Source of the DNA: Tubulanus polymorphus
Lineage: Eukaryota > Nemertea > Palaeonemertea > Tubulaniformes > Tubulanidae
NCBI RefSeq assembly: GCF_964204645.1
Contig: NC_134034.1
Span: forward strand, 4,498,072 to 4,562,071
Reading direction: 5' to 3'
Length of the DNA: 64,000 nucleotides
Made by a program: the position numbers and the translations under genes. The notes under the pieces are model-generated. The model searched no databases. It was not told where the DNA came from and saw only the letters and a list, made by a program, of their open reading frames with translations. Below are positions 12,273 to 23,347 of the stretch, one piece after another. Numbering within the stretch: position 1 is the stretch's first letter; each line of letters opens with the position of its first letter.

Positions 12273-14931
12273 ATGAGTTTACCAAGAATTGTTGATCGGC
12301 AGAGCTCCGACTTAAAAACTATCGATGTAGCTATAAAAAACAAATTTAGGTGGAATTGGTTAGAGGAAAAGGATTTTCATGGTGATTTCTTGTCCGATTA
12401 CATACGTAAACTCGAGGAAGGTGGCCTCTCGTATTGCTTGATATGCAAAGAAATTATTAAATACGGTGGTGGAGGAAAACGGGACATAGTAAACCACGCT
12501 AAAAACAAAAAGCACACGCAAATTAGAAAGGAACTGAAAAGTAATGAAGAACTACCCGCAAGCTACCAGCCGATCATTTCAACTGAAGGCAATGAACCGT
12601 CCACTAGTAACAGTTGTAGTACTGGTAGCTTACCAATGCCATATGGGGTTGCCCCGAATGTTCCTGGTGTCCAAGGAGAAAATCGCGATATCAGGCCGAA
12701 ATTCGATCATTTCAACTGAAGGCAATGAACCGTCCACTAGTAACAGTTGTAGTACTGGTAGCTTACCAATGCCATATGGGGTTGCCCCGAATGTTCCTGG
12801 TGTCCAAGGAGAAAATCGCGATATCAGGCCGAAATTCGTACCAACTATCGACAGAATATCCCATGCACAGGCCATGACTCTATCGTTCATAGCTGAGAAC
12901 TCTCTCCCAATTTCCATGACCGAGAAGTTGATTAAGTTTGCTAAGGAGCTCAGTCGCGATGAGAAAGCGGTTTCGCAGATTACGATGGGAAGAACGTGTG
13001 CTACGTACAAACTAAAAAATGGCCTGAGTACGCACATCCGCAAAAATGTTGTGGCTGATATGCGGAAATCGTTTTTCTCGATTAATACCGATGAATGCAC
13101 TGCATCAAATTTCGAAAAAGTGTTCAGCATCCTGACTTCATATTATAGTGACGAACTTGAACGGTGCGTAGTAAATCACTACACCTCATCATCGATTTCC
13201 CGAGTCAACGCGGCGTCAGTTACAGAATTAGTTCTTAGTAAACTGAAAGCGGACGAAATACCACTGACAAACATAGTTTCAAGTTTGTCCGACTCAACCA
13301 ACTATATGCGAGGCAAGGTCAGTGTGTTTGAGACAAAACTGCGTGAAGCGGCGCCACTGCTACTTGACATAGACGGTGACGTTTGCCACCGCATTCACAA
13401 TTCCGTTAAAAACTTCTGTTCACACTTCGACACGATCGCCGAGAAACTAGCCGACGATATGCACACCGATTTCAAATATAGTCCAGACCTTCGTGATGCA
13501 CTGGCCGAATTGTGTGAAATACTGGGAATCCCGTATGTCATCCCAGCCCAGCGCATTCCCCACCGCTGGTTGTCGGCATTTGACGTAACTGTTAAAAGCC
13601 TAGAGATCATCGAAGGGCTTTCCCTGTTTTATTTCACTTGGATACCTGAGAAGGCGAATTACCAAGATTTGATTGTTAACATTCTCAGATCCGTTCCGGC
13701 AAATGCTAGAAAAAGGGTCTACGAAATCATCGGCGAGTTAAAAAAGAAAGATTTGACCTCTGATGGACGGAATAGAAAAATGCGCATTGTAGATAAACTG
13801 TTTTTCAAGCGACGCGAAACCCTGATCATCATGTATTTTTACTCGCGAGTTCTTCCGTTATTCAAGTCGTTCGTTTTGACATTCGAGAGTAGTGAGCCAA
13901 AAATGCACAAACTGCACGATGAATTCTGTGATCAAATGAGCCATTTTCTCTGTTGTTTTCTGAAACATGAAACAGTATCTGGATTGTCAGCACGGAAACT
14001 GCTCACGCTAGACTGTACAAAAAACTACCTACCCGTTAATGAGATGTACGTCGGAGAGGAGGCAAAGCGATTGTTGGCAAAGTGTGATGTAACTGATCGC
14101 AACAGAATACTGTTAAAAATTCGAGGTGCAACTGAAGCAGCAACGTATCTACAGAAAAAGTTACCGCTGGAGAACAAAGTTCTACGTTACATGTCTGCAT
14201 TGGACCCTGAGGCCATGGGTCATTCGGAAACGTGCACTGCTCTGAAGAGACTTGTGGCTTTCTTTCCTACCGTAATCATGCCGGATGACCTTGATAGCCA
14301 TGATTCTTACAAGTTAGAGAGCAGCAAGTTACAGTCAGACAAAACACTTCCACCTTGTGATGAAAACACTCGCCTTGACACGTGGTGGACAGACATCTTC
14401 AAAACGAAGAAATATCCTACACTGGCGAAGATTGTCAAAGCAGCAATGAGCGTCTTTACTGCACCTCGCATTGAGCAATCGTTTTCAGCTATGAATGACT
14501 TGATGGATAAGAAGTCAAACCGGATGGCCACTTCAACGTATGCCGCTATACAGAACGTAAAATACAACCTGAAGTCACGCCAGACAACAACTCTTGAACT
14601 CTATCACCGAGAAAACATTCTCCAAAGTCCAGTAAACCGAGACATGGTGTATCACATGCAAACAGCTTATGGCCGTCACAAGCGGCAACGGCAGGAGAAG
14701 CAAGAAGCTCAGCTGGCAAAAAAACGAAAATTAGGACTAGATTCAATGGTAGCAACTGCTCCTGTTCTGTTACGACCAAAGATTGTATCCAGGAATAAGT
14801 CGAAGTCAATTGTTCGAAAACGAGCCACATTGTCAACTGCGGGTAGCCGACGAACCGTACATGAACTTGCCAAAGAGGCAAAACAGCGAATTATGAAAGC
14901 GGTCTTGGCGAAAAATAAGAGAAAAAACTAA
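12273..14931 (+). pseudogene. hAT transposase, frameshifted by a 133-bp duplication
   Basis: A BED/TTF-like zinc finger near the N-terminus (SYCLICKEII ... NHAKNKKH) is followed by a hAT catalytic core (FFSINTDECTAS; SSLSDSTNYMRGK) and a C-terminal hAT dimerisation domain (WWTDIF ... PRIEQSFSAMNDLMDKKSNR), then a basic tail. This start is chosen because it follows a splice-acceptor-like TTTTCAATAG and precedes the zinc finger. The first frame ends at 12719. The rest continues in another frame to 14931. The break is entirely explained by a direct repeat of 133 bp (not a multiple of three) at 12572-12837. Everything downstream is open, so this copy decayed recently. Confidence 0.88.
12572..12837 (+). 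repeat. 133-bp tandem duplication inside hAT transposase
   Basis: Copies at 12572-12704 and 12705-12837 are identical on reading, both starting GATCATTTCAACTGAAGGC. The period of 133 shifts the frame by one. Confidence 0.95.
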
Positions 14932-15507
14932 AATGTTTACCGTGGTTAGTATGTTCCGTTGTTCGTATCGTTTTCACAGTCATTGAAGAAGGCATTTTCC
15001 ATAATGAATAATAAAATGATAAATCATAGTTGACAAAATATGTGAATAAGTGTTTATTTTTTAATTTTCGTAATTTATTTCTGAACGCAAATTCCTTACT
15101 GAACACATTGATGCATAATATTCACGGATAAATTGATTATTAACGAAATTTTAAATATTTCCTTGCCAACTAAGCGCTCAAGCGCTACGATCTTGAATTT
15201 GTGAGCGTTCATCGGCGCATTTGAACTGCAATTATTCAGGACTCGACCCGCAATGCGTGAGAAGATGCTGATCGTCAACGAATGAGGATGTGCCACATTG
15301 GAAATAGCCATTACCTTCCCGAATATAATAAGGTGTTCATGGGTTCACGATCGCTCTAAGTGCTCGGAAAACGCTTCTAATTTCTGAAATTTTCTTGGGG
15401 GAGGACCCCTAAACCCCCCCAAACGGCTTCGCGCCTTCGGCGCTTGCAAGTTTGCGTATGTCAATAAATACTTCCGGGAATTGCAAAGCTAGGTGCTGGC
15501 AACACTG

Positions 15508-15812
15508 CAAGACGCTACAACTAATAATGTACGGGTAAGTTGTGGTAATTTGTGGCTCATTTTCTTATTTGGGCACAGCAGTTATTTTTGGCAAGTACTT
15601 TGCTGTATCATGTGCTCATCGACTGATTTGTAGTCACCCGGCACAAGTAAAGCGCATAACGAATGAAGGACCTTACAAACTCAATTCAATCAAAACTTTA
15701 CAAATCCACTGCCTACTGGGTCGCATTAAGTATCACCGAGGACTGTGCTACGAAATGGAGTAGGGCCAGTGTTGAATTCTCAGTCCAGCCCTGACTGTGT
15801 GACATGTGTGAC
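15508..15812. other. Non-coding stretch between hAT end and tRNA-like repeat
   Basis: No gene seen. Short open frames have no family motifs. Confidence 0.4.
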
Positions 15813-15946
15813 AGGTCTTTCATCCTCCCTCTGCAGGGACTCGAACCTGATTGATGGCATCGCTACACTAAGCCACGGCACGAACCATGGCAATCTGATG
15901 CCATCAGGTTCGAATCCCAGCCGGGGGAGGATGCAGGTCTTTAAGC
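15813..15946. repeat. Inverted repeat of tRNA-like B-box sequence
   Basis: The left arm (AGGTCTTTCATCCTCCC...) is the near inverse complement of the right arm (...GGGGGAGGATGCAGGTCTT). Each arm carries an RNA polymerase III B-box: GGTTCGAATCC on plus near 15907 and GGTTCGAGTCC on minus near 15838-15848. No full tRNA cloverleaf or A-box was found, so this looks like a tRNA-derived foldback/SINE relic. Confidence 0.5.
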
Positions 15947-16400
15947 TTTACATCAAATACTTCAATCATCAACATAAAATTAGAGTTTCTATGGTAACAA
16001 TTTAGCTGTCTCCATGAGGCTTCCAAGGGTTTTCTGTCAATTTCTAATAAGCCTAATGTGCTTATTGTTTTTCAAATTCATACTTGATCTCGCACTAAGG
16101 GTTTATTGTTTATTGGCAATAAATGTAAAAGGGTTGCCACAGATTGCAACATACTTATGAAATTTCCGCAGTTTCCTAAAGGTTGTTGGATTTGTGTGAA
16201 TGATTTTTCTCACTGCTTGAAATGTGGATACAAACACTACACAAAGGGTGTAAAAACATTACATTGGTACGCGTGTTGCTATTAAAAAGATTGAAGGAAA
16301 CCAAAACAAATAGGCATATGCGTCATGTAAACTGTAGCTATTTAAGGTTGGGCTTAGGCTTAGATTTAGACAATATTGTCTGGTGTATTCGCGCCTACTC
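15947..16400. other. Non-coding stretch
   Basis: No gene, RNA or clear repeat recognised. Confidence 0.4.
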
Positions 16401-16846
16401 TCTGTCACACCTGCTCTCCGTGCGACGTTTCGATCCGTGATTCCGTTAAAAATTGGTTTGATTTACCTTTATTATGCATCAATATGTTCAGAAAAGAATT
16501 TGCATTCAGAAATAAACAAAAAATTTCCCTAAAGTTTTGTTTTTGTTTTCATTTATAAACGATAGTTTACTCAGCATACGCTCGCGTAATGCTGAAAAAC
16601 TGCTCCGCGGACGCTCGGAAACGTTACAGTGACGTCATCACCTGCTCAGGTGGCACCACGTTATGGGCCGTGAAAGCCGTTTTTCATCATTACGCGAGCG
16701 TATGCTAGGTAAACAATCGCTGATCGATGAAAACACAAACAACAAACAAATCCTTACTGAACAAATTGATGCATAATTTTCACAAATCCACCGATTATTA
16801 ACGAAATTACGGATCAAAACGTCGCACGAAGAGCATGTGTGACAGA
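16401..16846. repeat. Foldback element with about 190-bp arms
   Basis: The left arm from TCTGTCACAC and the right arm to GTGTGACAGA are imperfect inverse complements over most of their length, including GCATACGCTCGCGTAATG against CATTACGCGAGCGTATGC. A third, single copy of part of the arm (CTTACTGAACACATTGATGC and onward) lies at 15,094-15,150. The element ends 34 bp before the splice acceptor of the transposase gene. Confidence 0.7.
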
Positions 16847-16880
16847 CAGTGGTTACAATTCTTCTTTTTTTTTGTTACAG

Positions 16881-19574
16881 GAGCCCTATACTTGTCAAGT
16901 TTGCCATGAAAAGTTGTTATCTCTGAGGGAATATTGCAGTCATTACAAAACGCATAGAAATGTTCCTAATTATCCCAACATACCATGTCCAAATTGTTCA
17001 CAGCAGTCATGTTCTAATGACGCCCTTCGCATGCACTTTTCTCGCAATCACCTGTTTCATAAGAAAGCAGTTCGTTCTATTAGTAAAAAACCATTAAGCC
17101 ATGGTGAATTCAAATGTTCGGTTGTCCATTGCGAAAAGCTATTTTTGTCGCTAAATGACCTCATAAGTCATCTAAAAGTCCATATCACTAACGGTATAGA
17201 AATAACATGTCCCTTTACTAATTGCACTGCAAGTTACATTGTGAAATCATCATTTTCTAGTCATATATCTCGCCTCCATAAGGGACATTGGTCTGCCAGT
17301 CGTTTAAGACCTGAATTTCTTGTAACAGATTCTGATTCTACCATAGACTCTGACTCAGCTGCATCTGTTGCAGACTGTATCGATTCTGCTTCGGGCTCTG
17401 ACACTGAGGAACAGGAGTTAAATGAAAATAATCTATGTATGCAATTAGAAATAAATCTAGCGCTATTTTATCTAAAATTACAATCAAAATTGCTTGTACC
17501 ATCTAGCACTATCCAAGTAATTGTTAATGAACTTTCAAATATCAGTGATCTCCAAGAAAAATACATTAGTGCAGTAATGTTAGAAAAGATGAAACAACAT
17601 GGCATTGATGAAGCTACAGCTCTGCAAGTAATTACTGTACTTGAGAGTCATACTGAATTTCATCAGATCATTGATAGTGTGAAAGGGCCTTTCAGATCAG
17701 AATATAGTAAAAAGAGATACTATGAAAAACAATTTCATTTTGTATCACCAAGAAAAGTAGTAATTGATGAAACTGATTGTCGGCATCACATGTATTATGT
17801 ACCAATACAAGAATCACTGCGAAGCATGTTTCAAGATGCATCTTTTGTTCATCAGTATAATAATCCAGCCTTACCAAGTAGTCCACCTGGTGAACTTCGT
17901 GATATACATGACGGGTTGGTTTTTCGGAACAACCCATTTTTTGGCACCAACAGTGAAAGGGAGCTTGAAATCGTTTTGTATCAAGATGAGTTGGAATTGG
18001 TTAATCCACTCGGGAGCGCTAAGTCCAAACACAAGGTTCTGGCGTGTTACTTTACTCTCGGAAATATTTTTCCATGGAACAGATCAAAAATTGATCAAAT
18101 TCAATTATGTTTTCTTTGTAAAAGTTCCACTGTTAAGCATGTTGGAATTCAGAAAGTGTTCCATCCATTAGTTACTGATCTTCGAAACATTGAAATGAAC
18201 GGGATAATGGTGCAAAACTTCACCAATCCTATTAAAGGGTCAGTCTTATGTTGTCTTGGGGATAACTTGGGATCAAATGCTATCGGTGGTTTTAGTGAAA
18301 ATTTCTCTGCTTCTGACTATTGGTGCAGGTACTGTCTGCACACAAAAGCAGATCAAAAAATACAAAACATTTGGCCAAAAAGTATTCGTACAGTATCATC
18401 ATACAAAGAATCTCTTGAGAAACTTGATTCTAGTGCATTTTCCAATGGAATCAAGGCAAATTCAGTTTTAAATGAGTTAGAACACTTCCACGTGTGTCAG
18501 CTAGGCCTTCCTCCATGCTTGGCTCATGATATTTTCGAGGGTATATTAAGAAAAGACCTGGACCTCATTCTAAATCATTTCATCTCCCAAAAATGTTTCA
18601 AAGCACAAGACATAATAAGTATGCTATCTAAATTCAAATTCTTTTGTTTGGACTCTCTAGATAAACCATGTCTCAGTCTTCAAACTAAAAAGAAAAACTT
18701 AATTAAGATAAGTGGTAGTGCCATTCAAAACTGGAACCTTTTGCGTTTCCTTCCTTTGATATTATCAAACACAGATGCATTGTATGATAATGTTTGGCAC
18801 ATGCTCATTCTACTGAAAAGGATGGTAGAATACATCTGCGCCCCCTGTTTAAGTATGGAAATGATTTCAATTATGGAAGAACTAATTGAGGAGTACTTAA
18901 CTATGCGGAAAACATATTTCCCAGATGTCAGTTTTATTCCAAAGCATCATTTCATCTCACACTACCCATACTTGAGGCTGTGTTTTGGACCATTAATTCG
19001 ACTTTGGACGATGAGAATGGAGTCTAAGCATACATACTTCAAGCAAGTCACTCGTAGAACGCAAAATTTCAAAAATATATTACTTACTCTTGGTGAAAAA
19101 CATCAATATATGCTTGCCTACTACTCTGCTGGCAACATGTTTCCGCCAATGCTAACATACTCTAGTGGCTTCATATTTATGGATATGGTTTACTCTGATG
19201 AGATAAAACATTGTGTCAGAAAAGTTATCCCCAAGGGTCAAGATTGCATTGTTACCAAGGAGATCAATTTCAAAGGAATTACTTACAAAGTTGATTCTGA
19301 TATGCATATGGTGATTTCTAATGATCAACATGGACTTAAATTTGGAAAAATTCTCCTCCTCCTCGTATCTAATGAGGAGACTTATGTTGTTGTCGAAAAG
19401 GAGGACTCGCTTTGTATGAGAATGCAAGGAGTACATGAAATAATTACAAGTGGAGTCAAGTTGTGTTTGAAATTGTCCTCAGTGTATGATTTCTACCCAC
19501 TACCATCCTATAGACTATTAACAAAGAAAGTTGTAGTATTGAAGCATGCTTTAACTAAAGGTAAGCCCAACTAA
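16881..19574 (+). CDS. Zinc-finger CMC/EnSpm-like transposase-family protein
   Basis: Four C2H2 fingers come first (CQVCHEKLLSL..H..H; CPNCSQQSC..H..H; CSVVHCEKLF..H..H; CPFTNCTASY..H..H). An acidic Ser/Asp linker and a long core follow. Candidate catalytic acids are D in LYQDELELVNPLG (17985), D in CCLGDNLGSNAIGGF (18261, followed by WCRYC) and E in LPPCLAHDIFEGIL (18537). Their contexts match the DDE layout of TNP2/EnSpm transposases; this is inference. The C-terminus holds KHHFISHYPYLR and WTMRMESKHTYFK. A long pyrimidine tract plus TTACAG puts an acceptor at 16880, so the upstream in-frame ATG (16839), inside a foldback, is probably not the start. A GGTAAGC donor at 19561 suggests more exons. 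The frame is fully open. Confidence 0.75.
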   Translation, partial: EPYTCQVCHEKLLSLREYCSHYKTHRNVPNYPNIPCPNCSQQSCSNDALRMHFSRNHLFHKKAVRSISKKPLSHGEFKCSVVHCEKLFLSLNDLISHLKVHITNGIEITCPFTNCTASYIVKSSFSSHISRLHKGHWSASRLRPEFLVTDSDSTIDSDSAASVADCIDSASGSDTEEQELNENNLCMQLEINLALFYLKLQSKLLVPSSTIQVIVNELSNISDLQEKYISAVMLEKMKQHGIDEATALQVITVLESHTEFHQIIDSVKGPFRSEYSKKRYYEKQFHFVSPRKVVIDETDCRHHMYYVPIQESLRSMFQDASFVHQYNNPALPSSPPGELRDIHDGLVFRNNPFFGTNSERELEIVLYQDELELVNPLGSAKSKHKVLACYFTLGNIFPWNRSKIDQIQLCFLCKSSTVKHVGIQKVFHPLVTDLRNIEMNGIMVQNFTNPIKGSVLCCLGDNLGSNAIGGFSENFSASDYWCRYCLHTKADQKIQNIWPKSIRTVSSYKESLEKLDSSAFSNGIKANSVLNELEHFHVCQLGLPPCLAHDIFEGILRKDLDLILNHFISQKCFKAQDIISMLSKFKFFCLDSLDKPCLSLQTKKKNLIKISGSAIQNWNLLRFLPLILSNTDALYDNVWHMLILLKRMVEYICAPCLSMEMISIMEELIEEYLTMRKTYFPDVSFIPKHHFISHYPYLRLCFGPLIRLWTMRMESKHTYFKQVTRRTQNFKNILLTLGEKHQYMLAYYSAGNMFPPMLTYSSGFIFMDMVYSDEIKHCVRKVIPKGQDCIVTKEINFKGITYKVDSDMHMVISNDQHGLKFGKILLLLVSNEETYVVVEKEDSLCMRMQGVHEIITSGVKLCLKLSSVYDFYPLPSYRLLTKKVVVLKHALTKGKPN

Positions 19575-20466
19575 ATTAACTTAAGCTAAGGAACTAGGGC
19601 CCGGTTCCACAGTTGTGAGTTAGAGTAAACTAGAGTTAAAGTTAGTTTATTTTCAGTGTTTTAACTCGAGAGTCAAATTTAACTCAGGGTCCAGGTGCTC
19701 TTGCATCAGTAATCCTATTTTCCTTCATTTCAAAGTTTTCTAAAAGTTATTAAGGGACATTAATGCAATTTATGCCCATAATTTGCCTCAATGATAGTCA
19801 CACTCACCTAGATCTCTAAAGAATCAGTAATTTATGTCTTTTTCAATTTAATTTCCATATTTCGTGACATGCTTTTGATGGTAGGGGTACAGTAAATAAA
19901 ACGTTTTTGAATCAACTCTTTCCAACACCATTTTGAAGGCGAGGTTGTGTTATTTAGCTACGGACATAGTAACCAGTAATGAGGTTTGAGTTGAGGTTTA
20001 TAGGGTTGGCAATTTATCAGAAAATGCATGCTTGAATTGTGAATGAGTCAACAAGTCACATCAAGTCAAAGAATTCAATTCTATCAACAGGGGGTCAAAC
20101 ACTTAACTTTACATAATATATTTGAGTACCTGTGATTTGCTGAAATGATAAACTAGTAACCCCACGCACCCAAAAGCAATCCATGTGCTCTAACAACTGG
20201 AAGGAATTAATTAGCATATGTATAAACAAAAATATATATTTCAAAAATGATATTGTAAGCTGTCAATTCAAAACATTTTTTCCTCCCATTATCGGTTATA
20301 CAAGAAACAAAACATGCGATATGTGCAAAAACTGCTTGCATTTAAAAATGAATAGACACTAGTAGAATAACCGACTATCATTGGCTCCTATTTTAGTTTC
20401 AGACTCGTGTGCATTTTATTCTCAGTGCACAACGTTTCTTATGTTTGTTCATTTACTTTTTTTCAG
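19575..20466. other. Non-coding stretch or intron
   Basis: No gene recognised. If the donor at 19561 is used, this is intron. The phase-1 donor does not join in frame to the phase-0 acceptor at 20466, so either an unseen exon lies here or the two genes are separate. Confidence 0.5.
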
Positions 20467-23347
20467 CTACTTGAAGAATCAAACTCAGTTATAGATCTTT
20501 ACAACTATTCGACGTATTCTTCAATTTCAGAGGTATGCATGGATTCTTAAATTTTGTCTGCTCGGAAAAAATTGCAACTTTAGATGACTGCCTTGTTCAC
20601 ATTATGAGCCTAGAAAATGTCATAAATGTATCTGTGAAAATATGAATTATGTATAAATCTTCCAGATAATAATTGATATTCAGTGCTCAGTGGAGGAATC
20701 TATTTAACCATTACCCATCTGTGGGCCTCAATTTGAGCTAGACTCAGTCACAGCAATTTTTAAGTGTCATATATAACAGTGACTCTCCTTTTGGTACTTT
20801 ACCCCTTTGTCTCTATATTTATGTATTATATTTCAAATTCAGAATGACTCATTATTGTCTAATGCTGACGTGAACAGATCCAGTTATAAAATCGTAAAGT
20901 TTAAAGACCGAAAGATCGGAGTGAAAGACGGATCGTGTTATGATGATTTTGTTAGGAATGGTAAGTAACCGATTTTGCAAAAAGTTAATTTAGTAAATTC
21001 AAGTAAATTTTCCTTTTTGGCATTTATAAGAATTCTTCACTATCATAGATTGATTTGCACATGTTTTTTTCTTGCGTGATCAGAATATAGCTTTTAGTTC
21101 AGGGAATCTTAAAATCCAGAGATTGTGTATAAGAATGTGATTCATGATGCAAAAATTCATAGGCCTAACCACTCAATTCTTAATTTTCAGTATCACTGAA
21201 ACTGATGATAGATGCTGATAAATTTAAGTTAACATATGATGGTATTGATGTTGATGAGGACATTTGGGATGAAATACCTCACAGATCTGAAATCAATGTT
21301 ATTTATGATACGAGTGGTAGGTATTATGCCCATTTTCTTGTTGTGTTGAGGTATACACATTCTGTCTGAGAGTGTAGGGATTCTGTATTTTGATGCTTAT
21401 GTTTGATTTTTTTTCAGAATTCACATTTCTTTCACCAGTGCCAAGACAATCCAGTACACCTTGTTACCCATCTGATTGTGCTCAGCCGTTTTCCAGTGCA
21501 CAAATCCCATCGTTAAATTCTTCATCTTCCGTTTCTACCATTCCAGTTACCGCCAGCTCTTCTCAGAGTTACTTGCCTTCTGTACCTTTATTCGAAAATC
21601 GATTTCAAATTCTTTTACAAAAATTCCCTATCACGTTAATTAAGAAGTTAGAAAGTGGCGCAAGATTAGATAGAGAAAACAAATCGTTAATGCTCAAAAT
21701 AACTTATGAGGAACGTAAGGCAATTAACGATAAACCCGGAACTACTGATTTTCGTAAGGTAGCAGACGTGTTGATCGATAAATACAGTCATGCATTTGAG
21801 TGTCGACTTGGGGATCAACTGATTAACGACGGAAAAGGGGCTATAACTCGATTCGAATCATACAGGGACCAGGAAAGAAAATTTAACAAAAAACGTAAAC
21901 CATGCTCTGTTGAAGATAACAGGAATTCCAAATTGGGTAAAATCGACCTTGAATCACAAGTAAGTGATCACCCAAACCGGGAAATATTAGCTAAGATGTA
22001 CATTGAGGGACACAAACAATCGGATGAGATTCTTCCTTTAGTAGAGGACTGCTTTTCGGTTATCCGAGATGAAGTATTACGTGAGAAAGATGTGAAAAAA
22101 CATCTTGAAAGATGGCCACATGTTTTCAAAGAAATTGTGTATTTCCTTAAGTTCTGCGAATATATCACTCATGTGGACTTTGACACAGTAAAAGTTCATC
22201 TGCAGCAGAGACTCGACCCTTTAGTGAATTATATGGAATCCAAATACAAGAAGAAACTAACATCAAAACCTGCAGATGATTGTTTCAAAGTATTGACAGA
22301 CTATTTCAAAGAAGACGCTGGGAATGTTGAAATAAAACATAACGACGAGCAGGAACCAGATATGGCAGCATACCCACCTGTGCCTCTCATCATCGTTTTT
22401 GGTAAGTGTCAGTGTAAAATTGAATAATTGTATCTGAATAGACCATTCTTCGTTGTCTGTTTACTCTTCTTGTGATAATCTACATTCATTTTTAAGGGTT
22501 TTGTGAGGAGATAGAAATTGAATTCATTAGATTGGTCTGCTCTATATGCTAATAATCAATGTTTTCTCTCCTTAAAACTCTGCTAAGCAAAGCCAAAGAT
22601 AATGCCCTTACTTAAAACGGTTTTTTCTACGGCTACTGTCATTCCTTCTGAAACAAGTTTTTCGTTTTAACATGGTCTTTACCGTTTTAACGCCCCGTTA
22701 AAACCAGTTTTTTCAATTAAAACCTAATTTGAAAACTGGTCTTTACGATGCAGTTAAACGAACTACTGGTTTTAACGTAGTTAAAATGAAAAAAATGTCG
22801 GTGGAAATCGAATGTCATTTTTTCTTAAATTTTTTGAAGTGTCCCGAATCAGCCAGTGTTCTCCACATGCTGGAATTTCAAAGGTGCTGCATTCATTGTT
22901 AAGTGAAGTAGCAAGACTCGATCCCCCAAAAATAAAAACGCTAAAGCTTAATTTTGAATTAATATTGTTCAATCATCACATTAGCACAATGATAGAGGGG
23001 TGGATGTAAAATAAAAAATTGGCCACCCCTCTGAAACCAGTTTTGGAGAACACTGAGCACTTAAATCTGATTTCAGCGAATTCTACTTTTTAATCTTTTG
23101 TTTTTCAGCAAATGTCGATGCAACTCAATATGTTATAACAATGGATGGAGTTGTTCTCTTCAAAGTCAGCGATCGGCTGTTGGCCTTAGAGTTGTTGTTT
23201 GCAACATATTTTGTGTTCTACAAAAGATATCCTAAAACTGCTGAAAATACGAGATTTCTGATCAAGTTTGACCCACCGGGCCGTGCAAAACCCAAAGCTG
23301 TTAAATTAGCCGACAATTTGGGAAAATTTCTTATTCAGCAATATTGA
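20467..23347 (+). CDS. Spliced gene with PB1/CIDE-N-like domain, transposon-associated family
   Basis: Five consecutive exons join in phase with canonical sites: 20467-20532, 20843-20960, 21191-21316, 21418-22401 and 23109-23347 (stop TGA). The first exon needs an unseen upstream exon. The exon 2-3 product (YKIVKFKDRKIGV ... KLTYDGIDVDEDIW) resembles a ubiquitin-fold PB1/CIDE-N interaction domain. The large fourth exon is a helical region with an FP-start block (KFPITLIKKLESG) and a YRDQERKFNKKRK basic patch. The last exon encodes YVITMDGVVLF ... ALELLFATYFVFYKRYPKTAENT. This tail is typical of an uncharacterised, widely repeated metazoan family found beside zinc-finger transposases. No function is assigned. 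It may be the second gene of the same element as the transposase upstream. Confidence 0.7.
22610..22795. repeat. Intron segment with repeated CCGTTTTAA/TTAAAAC words
   Basis: ACGGTTTTTT, ACCGTTTTAACGC, CCCGTTAAAACC, TTAAACGA and GGTTTTAACG recur in both orientations within the last intron of the PB1-like gene. The words resemble those in the 27.2-27.6 kb element. Confidence 0.4.

Larger units (their letters stand above)
11781..15507 (+). mobile_element. hAT DNA transposon
   Basis: Terminal inverted repeats begin CAGTGTTGCCAG (11781) and end CTGGCAACACTG (15507). They enclose one hAT-type transposase gene. The expected 8-bp target duplication is not evident: flanks are TTCAAAAC on the left and CAAGACGC on the right. 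Either the flanks have diverged or one end is not original. Confidence 0.75.

Noticed and set aside
12544-12710. The first 55 codons of the long hAT frame starting at 12544
   Set aside because: They are the first duplicate read out of frame; the true N-terminus is in the frame starting at 12273.
15813-15946. A functional tRNA gene
   Set aside because: B-boxes are present but T-stem pairing, A-box and acceptor stem are not.
16839-16880. ATG at 16839 as the start of the zinc-finger transposase
   Set aside because: It lies in a foldback repeat and an intron-like pyrimidine tract; a strong acceptor at 16880 sits between it and the first finger.
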